Origin: Streptomyces toyocaensis
GTDB lineage: Bacteria; Actinomycetota; Actinomycetes; Streptomycetales; Streptomycetaceae
NCBI RefSeq assembly: GCF_000725125.1
Contig: NZ_JFCB01000006.1
Location: forward strand, 62,001 to 126,000
DNA length: 64,000 nt
Direction of reading: 5' to 3'
Shown here: in pieces, positions 60,965 to 64,000 of the stretch
Layout of the letters: every line of letters begins with the position of its first letter
Numbering within the stretch: the first letter of the stretch is position 1
Made by a program: the position numbers and the translations under genes
Notes under the pieces: generated by a model
The model's input: only the letters and a program-made list of their open reading frames with translations
Told to the model about the DNA's origin: nothing
Databases searched by the model: none

Positions 60965-61930
60965 ATGAGTGCACCCCTCCCCGCCCACGTCACCGCCTCC
61001 ATCACCAACCTCGTCGGGCTGATCCACAGCGGACGCACCATCAGCGACGACCACCTCACCCGCGCCCTCGAAGGGCTCGTGCAGGCGGGCATCAGCATCG
61101 CTGAGAGCCGCCAGGGCGCCAGCCACAACGCCGCGGTCATCCACCCCGGCCTCGAGGTCCGCGCCAGCGCGCACAAAGCCATCGACGACGACGACGCGCC
61201 GCTGCCCCCCAACGCGTGCGGGGCCGTCTTCACCCCGCCCCGGGCCGCCCGCTCTGACCCCCGCTATCAGGCGCCCTGCGCCCTCGACCGCGACCACCTC
61301 AAGCGCGACCCCCACAGCGCGCACCAGAACCGTAAGGGCGTCTCCTGGGGCACCAGGAGCGGCCGCCGCATGACCACGACCGAGAAGAGGAACACCGCCA
61401 TGGCACCCACCAAGGAAGCTCTCAAGGCCCGCACCGAGCGGCTCGCCCGGCAGATGACGGTCCGCACCGTCCCGGGCGGTCGCGTCACCTCCCGGGACAG
61501 CCGAGGACCGGCAACCCCGCTCGACGCCGCACAGCGCGCCCTCGAACTGGCCAAGCCCCCGCAGTGGGGATGGACGCGCAGCGAACGGCGCGTCGTCCTG
61601 GAGCGCCTGGAGCAGACCGCTACCGCCCTGCTCCAGCACGCCCTGGACCACCGCGCCGGCGACCTGGCGCAGCGCCGGGAGATCGAGGGACTGCAGCGGG
61701 AGCTGGTGAACGTCCGCTCCGCTCTCGTCCCCGGATGCACCGTCGAGGTCCGCCAGGCCTCGCTCGACCGCTTCACGGCCGCCGTGCGTAGCCTGCTGAC
61801 TCCGCTGCAGGACCAGGACCGCATCACCCGCAGCGTGGTCCGGCGGCTCAACGCCCAGGCCGAGGTGGCCGGCCGCCCCGCACCGCAGCCGGCCGCACAC
61901 CCGTGGCTGGCTGACCGCAGCATCGCGTAG
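60965..61930 (+). CDS. Hypothetical protein (321 aa)
   Basis: ATG 60965 with AGGAGAACC upstream. The N-terminal third (SITNLVGLIHSGRTISDDHLTRALEGLVQAGISIAES) is helical. A middle Arg/Lys-rich part (KEALKARTERLARQMTVRTVPGGRVTSRDSRG) could bind nucleic acid. A helical C-terminus follows (LERLEQTATALLQHALDHRAGDLAQRREIEGLQRELVNVRSAL). One Cys-rich patch ALDRDHLKRDP lies near residue 105. It ends the rightward gene set and is followed by a terminator. Not recognised. Confidence 0.6.
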   Translation: MSAPLPAHVTASITNLVGLIHSGRTISDDHLTRALEGLVQAGISIAESRQGASHNAAVIHPGLEVRASAHKAIDDDDAPLPPNACGAVFTPPRAARSDPRYQAPCALDRDHLKRDPHSAHQNRKGVSWGTRSGRRMTTTEKRNTAMAPTKEALKARTERLARQMTVRTVPGGRVTSRDSRGPATPLDAAQRALELAKPPQWGWTRSERRVVLERLEQTATALLQHALDHRAGDLAQRREIEGLQRELVNVRSALVPGCTVEVRQASLDRFTAAVRSLLTPLQDQDRITRSVVRRLNAQAEVAGRPAPQPAAHPWLADRSIA

Positions 61931-61938
61931 CCCAGCAC

Positions 61939-61977
61939 CACGATGGCCCGGCCGATCTCCTCGGTCGGGCCATCGTG
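61939..61977 (+). terminator. Hairpin terminator of the rightward element operon
   Basis: CACGATGGCCCG (61939-61950) and CGGGCCATCGTG (61966-61977) pair perfectly; GCCGA/TCGGT extend the stem inward to about 17 bp. It follows directly after the stop at 61930. Confidence 0.85.
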
Positions 61978-62106
61978 CGTCTCGTGCCTTGCCCGCGCGC
62001 CGCAGTCCTGGTGACACAGCGTCGTTTCGCTGCTCGATCCGAAGCGCGCAACGCGTTCGCGAGCCTCGCCGATCGCAGTCGACGGGGGAGAGTGGATCAA
62101 AAGTTC

Positions 62107-62151
62107 AGAAGGACACCGGGCGACCCAAAAGCCCTTCTCGCTCGGTTTTTT
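62107..62151 (+). terminator. Second terminator or attenuator-like structure in an AT-richer spacer
   Basis: ACCGGGCGA (62115-62123) pairs with TCGCTCGGT (62138-62146, one wobble) and runs into TTTTTT (62146-62151), an intrinsic terminator. AGAAGG (62107-62112) can instead pair with CCTTCT (62133-62138), which would trap part of the first stem. The spacer 61978-62258 holds no convincing gene and is less GC-rich than its neighbours from about 62090. Confidence 0.5.
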
Positions 62152-62258
62152 GCGCGGCCAATTTTCAAGATCTATTCGCGTGAACTCGGTTCGACCCCTT
62201 TAGCGACCGTCACCCTGCGTGATGTGACGTTGTGTGCCCGATTCGCGGTTGATCTTGG

Positions 62259-62492
62259 TCACTGATCGGGGGTCACGACGAACGACCCCTTGTTCGGGAG
62301 CGTCACGACCAGGCCGCGCTCCCGCAGCTCCTGCACTGCGCGCCGGGCGGTCCCCGGAGCGACCCCGTACTGCGCCCCCATGTCCCGCTCGTTCGGCAGT
62401 CGGGCGCCGTGTGGCAGTTGGCCGGCGCGGATCTCCGCCTCGACCTGGTCGGCGACGCGGACGTAGACGTAGACGAACGGGTCTTCGCTCAT
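62259..62492 (-). CDS. Small GntR-family regulator (KorSA-like)
   Basis: 77 residues, ATG 62492. It is only a winged helix: FVYVYVRVADQVEAEIRAGQLPHGARLPNERDMGAQYGVAPGTARRAVQELRERGLVVTLPNKGSFVV. Minimal GntR proteins without an effector domain are typical of actinomycete conjugative elements, where they keep transfer and replication genes silent. It is divergent from the two miniprotein genes; the spacer has GTATGG repeats that may be its operator. Confidence 0.85.
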   Translation of the reverse strand: MSEDPFVYVYVRVADQVEAEIRAGQLPHGARLPNERDMGAQYGVAPGTARRAVQELRERGLVVTLPNKGSFVVTPDQ

Positions 62493-62662
62493 GGTCCGGA
62501 ACGTATGGCCGTGCCGTGCACCTGGCACCCGTAGGTGGCGCTGTGTGGCCGTATGGGGTGCCCTGTGGTGGCATGTAGCGGTACGGTCCGACCAGCGGAA
62601 ACGAGATGGCCCCCGCGCCGTGCGACCGGCCGGGGGCGTGGACGACTGGACTGGAGTCGACA

Positions 62663-62857
62663 GTGAACGAGACTACGCAGCACACGGCCACCGAGGGCAA
62701 CCCCACGAGCTACGGCTTCTGCTCCTGGCACCAGCGGTTCGCCGGCGGCGTGCGGCTCATCGACGTCATCGAGCAGGGCAGCGGGGCGGGCGGCGCGCAG
62801 TACGCGTGCGGGCCGTGCCGTGAGCTCCACGGCCTGGTGCCGTTCGCGGACCGGTGA
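62663..62857 (+). CDS. Cys-rich miniprotein (64 aa)
   Basis: GTG 62663 with TGGAGTC seven bases upstream. The protein contains TSYGFCSWHQRFAGGVRLIDVIEQGSGAGG and YACGPCRELHGLVPF, so Cys-x-x-His and Cys-x-x-Cys pairs that could bind zinc. Its stop overlaps the next start. Similar miniproteins occur widely in Streptomyces elements. Function unknown. Confidence 0.65.
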   Translation: MNETTQHTATEGNPTSYGFCSWHQRFAGGVRLIDVIEQGSGAGGAQYACGPCRELHGLVPFADR

Positions 62858-63015
62858 GCGGCGAGGAGCGGACGCCGGAGTGCACGTTGGGTGAGCACGT
62901 GATGTGCGGCGGTCCGCAGGAGATCCGGCGCCCGGGCGCCCCGAAGTGGGAGGTGCCGGTGCTGACGGTGCGCTGCGCCTGCTCCTGCCACGGCAGACAC
63001 CGGTCCGGCCGCTGA
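62854..63015 (+). CDS. Cys/His-rich miniprotein (53 aa), coupled
   Basis: GTG 62854 overlaps the previous stop as GTGA. The 53-residue product has ECTLGEHVMCGGPQEIRRPGAPKWEV and VRCACSCHGRH, giving at least five Cys and three His, probably a zinc-binding knuckle. A 15-bp hairpin terminator follows. Too short for gene finders with a 60-residue cutoff, but coupling supports it. Confidence 0.6.
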   Translation: MSGEERTPECTLGEHVMCGGPQEIRRPGAPKWEVPVLTVRCACSCHGRHRSGR

Positions 63016-63054
63016 CGTTCAATCCCCCGTGCGTGGCGGCCGGCCCGGGCAGCG

Positions 63055-63089
63055 CGAAGGCCCCCGAGAACCAGTCTCGGGGGCCTTCG
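63055..63089 (+). terminator. Hairpin terminator after the miniprotein pair
   Basis: CGAAGGCCCCCGAGA (63055-63069) and TCTCGGGGGCCTTCG (63075-63089) form a perfect 15-bp stem with a 5-nt loop. Confidence 0.9.
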
Positions 63090-63106
63090 TCGTGCGCCCG
63101 CTGACA

Positions 63107-63252
63107 CCCCTCTACGGGCGCTACCTTGCAGGTGGGGGCCCTCTACCAAGGTCACTACCGGGGTAGCGGGCCCCCTCTACATCAGGCGCCCTCGGCGACG
63201 GGCCCGGAGGGGTTGTTCCTAGCGGGGTCGGTAGAGGGGGTGGCCTCTACCC
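63107..63252. repeat. CCCCTCTAC repeats at the end of the translocase gene
   Basis: CCCCTCTAC and close variants occur at 63107, 63139, 63172 and (GGCCTCTAC) 63242, and the complement GTAGAGGGGG at 63231. CTACC-GG-GGTAG (63155-63166) is a palindrome inside the set. TraB/FtsK-type transfer proteins recognise short repeats near their own genes, so these are candidate transfer-locus sites. Confidence 0.5.
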
Positions 63253-64000
63253 GCCGGGCTGACAGCAGGAGTTCCGCGGGCACCGCGGCCTCGAGGTCGG
63301 CCCGCCGGTACCCGGCCCGGTTCACCCCGGACACCTTCACCTGCTTGGTGGTGCGGTCGACGCCGGCGGCCTCCAGCTCGGCGGCCAGCTGCTCGGCGTC
63401 CCAGTCGCCGTACCGGTCTTCGTCGACGTTCACCAGGCGGTCGAGCAGGTCGACGGTGTGCATCCGGTCGGTGTGCCGCATGACGTCGAGGCAGTCCGAC
63501 AGCACGGGGGCGATGGTGACGCCGGCCTGGTCGGCGGCCGCGGTGACGTCTCCGGCGGCGTCGCCGGTCAGCTGACCGTGCTTCGCCCGGAGGGCGCGGC
63601 CACGCTGGCACAGCTCGGAGAAGTCGGGCCCCGGCAGGAAGTCCGCCCGCACGGTCACGAACGAGGCCGGGCCGGTGACCAGGACGCCGGTACCGCGGTG
63701 ATCCTCGGAGAGCACGGACGCGTCGGCGCCCTGGGCGGCCTTCCCCTTGCCCAGCACCATGTCGGAGGACGTCTGGTCGACGACCTGCGTGCAGTACCGC
63801 AGGGTGATGATCTCCCGCAGCTTCGTCGGCACGGAATCGGCGTCGGGCCGCTGGGAGGCGAAGTTGCAGATGAACCCGGCGGCCGGCCCGCGGCGGGCGA
63901 TCCGGCACAGATCGTTGATGACCTGCTCGCGGTCGTCGCGCTCCATCGCGGTGAAGTACTCCTGCAACTCGTCGATGGTCACGAAGATGACCGGCAGGTT
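63182..64000 (-). CDS. FtsK/TraB-type DNA translocase, C-terminal part (5' end outside window)
   Basis: The frame is open to the right edge. The first visible residues LPVIFVTIDELQEYF are a Walker B strand with Asp-Glu, followed by CRIARRGPAAGFICNFASQRPDADSVPTKLREIITLRYCTQVVDQTSSDMVLGKGKAAQGAD, the conserved block of FtsK-HerA translocases (ATQRP, LGKG). A C-terminal ~130-residue region (VTAAADQAGVTIAPVLSDCLDVMRHTDRMHTVDLLDRL) may bind DNA. Such proteins move double-stranded DNA between mycelia in Streptomyces conjugation. Walker A lies outside the window. Confidence 0.88.
   Translation of the reverse strand, partial: NLPVIFVTIDELQEYFTAMERDDREQVINDLCRIARRGPAAGFICNFASQRPDADSVPTKLREIITLRYCTQVVDQTSSDMVLGKGKAAQGADASVLSEDHRGTGVLVTGPASFVTVRADFLPGPDFSELCQRGRALRAKHGQLTGDAAGDVTAAADQAGVTIAPVLSDCLDVMRHTDRMHTVDLLDRLVNVDEDRYGDWDAEQLAAELEAAGVDRTTKQVKVSGVNRAGYRRADLEAAVPAELLLSARRVEATPSTDPARNNPSGPVAEGA

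Larger units (their letters stand above)
52825..64000. mobile_element. Integrated mobile element of AICE type with phage-like tape measure gene (right end outside window)
   Basis: From the integrase beside glnA to the window edge the gene content is that of an actinomycete integrative and conjugative element: tyrosine integrase, XRE repressor, Xis, Prim-Pol and replication ATPase, GntR-type regulator and FtsK/TraB-type translocase. It also carries a phage tape measure gene. No core chromosomal gene occurs after glnA. The left boundary (attL) should lie between the end of glnA and 52864; the right end is not in the window. No tRNA gene is present at the junction. Confidence 0.85.

Noticed and set aside
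62186..62204. GGTTCGACCCC resembling a tRNA T-arm in the element
   Set aside because: No acceptor, D or anticodon stem could be built around it, so it is not a tRNA gene or a clear tRNA fragment.
61975..62265. 96-codon frame in the spacer before the small GntR gene
   Set aside because: It runs through the terminator and AT-richer segment, has no ribosome site, and shows poor protein-like composition.
1..64000. CRISPR array, rRNA or tRNA genes
   Set aside because: No regularly spaced identical repeats with unique spacers, and no rRNA or complete tRNA pattern, were seen on either strand.

Overview
This 64 kb window is high-GC actinomycete DNA, almost certainly a Streptomyces chromosome. Supporting signs are frequent GTG starts, SCO21xx-like gene order recalled from S. 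coelicolor (cta operon, nadA, cob genes, lpd/sucB, aceE, lipB/lipA, glnA), and dispersed Streptomyces-type intergenic palindromes. Positions 1-52.8 kb look like core chromosome; 52.8-64 kb is an integrated mobile element that runs off the right edge.

Core part. 0.4-5 kb: an L,D-transpeptidase lipoprotein and the cytochrome aa3 oxidase operon ctaC-ctaD-ctaF. 5-12 kb: a cysteine desulfurase-TusA fusion, an AdoK-like adenosine kinase, an A-type Fe-S carrier diverging from nadA. 12-17 kb: a histidine kinase, response regulator and RND transporter in one orientation, probably one regulatory unit. 17-20 kb: PspA and its partner protein, opposite a DUF3043 membrane protein and a methyltransferase with a probable CTG start. 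20-26 kb: late cobalamin genes (cobU fusion, cobT, cobS) with two methyltransferase/membrane genes between them. 26-28 kb: a second, orphan ctaD nearly identical to the first. 29-38 kb: pepA, lpd, an E2 acyltransferase whose frame is broken by an apparent 1-nt deletion, a GntR regulator and aceE. 38-47 kb: WYL regulator, DUF4240 protein, amidase with a coupled 58-residue partner, MarP-like protease, GNAT, SDR and FAD enzymes, TPR regulator. 47-53 kb: lipB, lipA, DUF4191, RDD and glnA with a textbook GlnR site.

Mobile part. A tyrosine integrase abuts the 3' end of glnA and is followed by an XRE repressor, a divergent switch region, an Xis-like protein, a primase-polymerase, and a P-loop replication ATPase whose 3' end holds twelve iteron-like repeats. 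Then come a small protein, a 925-residue phage tape-measure protein, hypothetical genes, a small GntR regulator, two Cys-rich miniproteins and the C-terminal part of an FtsK/TraB translocase. Integrase, Prim-Pol and FtsK translocase are the hallmarks of an actinomycete integrative and conjugative element. The tape-measure gene, without other visible virion genes, makes it an unusual hybrid and the most interesting part of the window.
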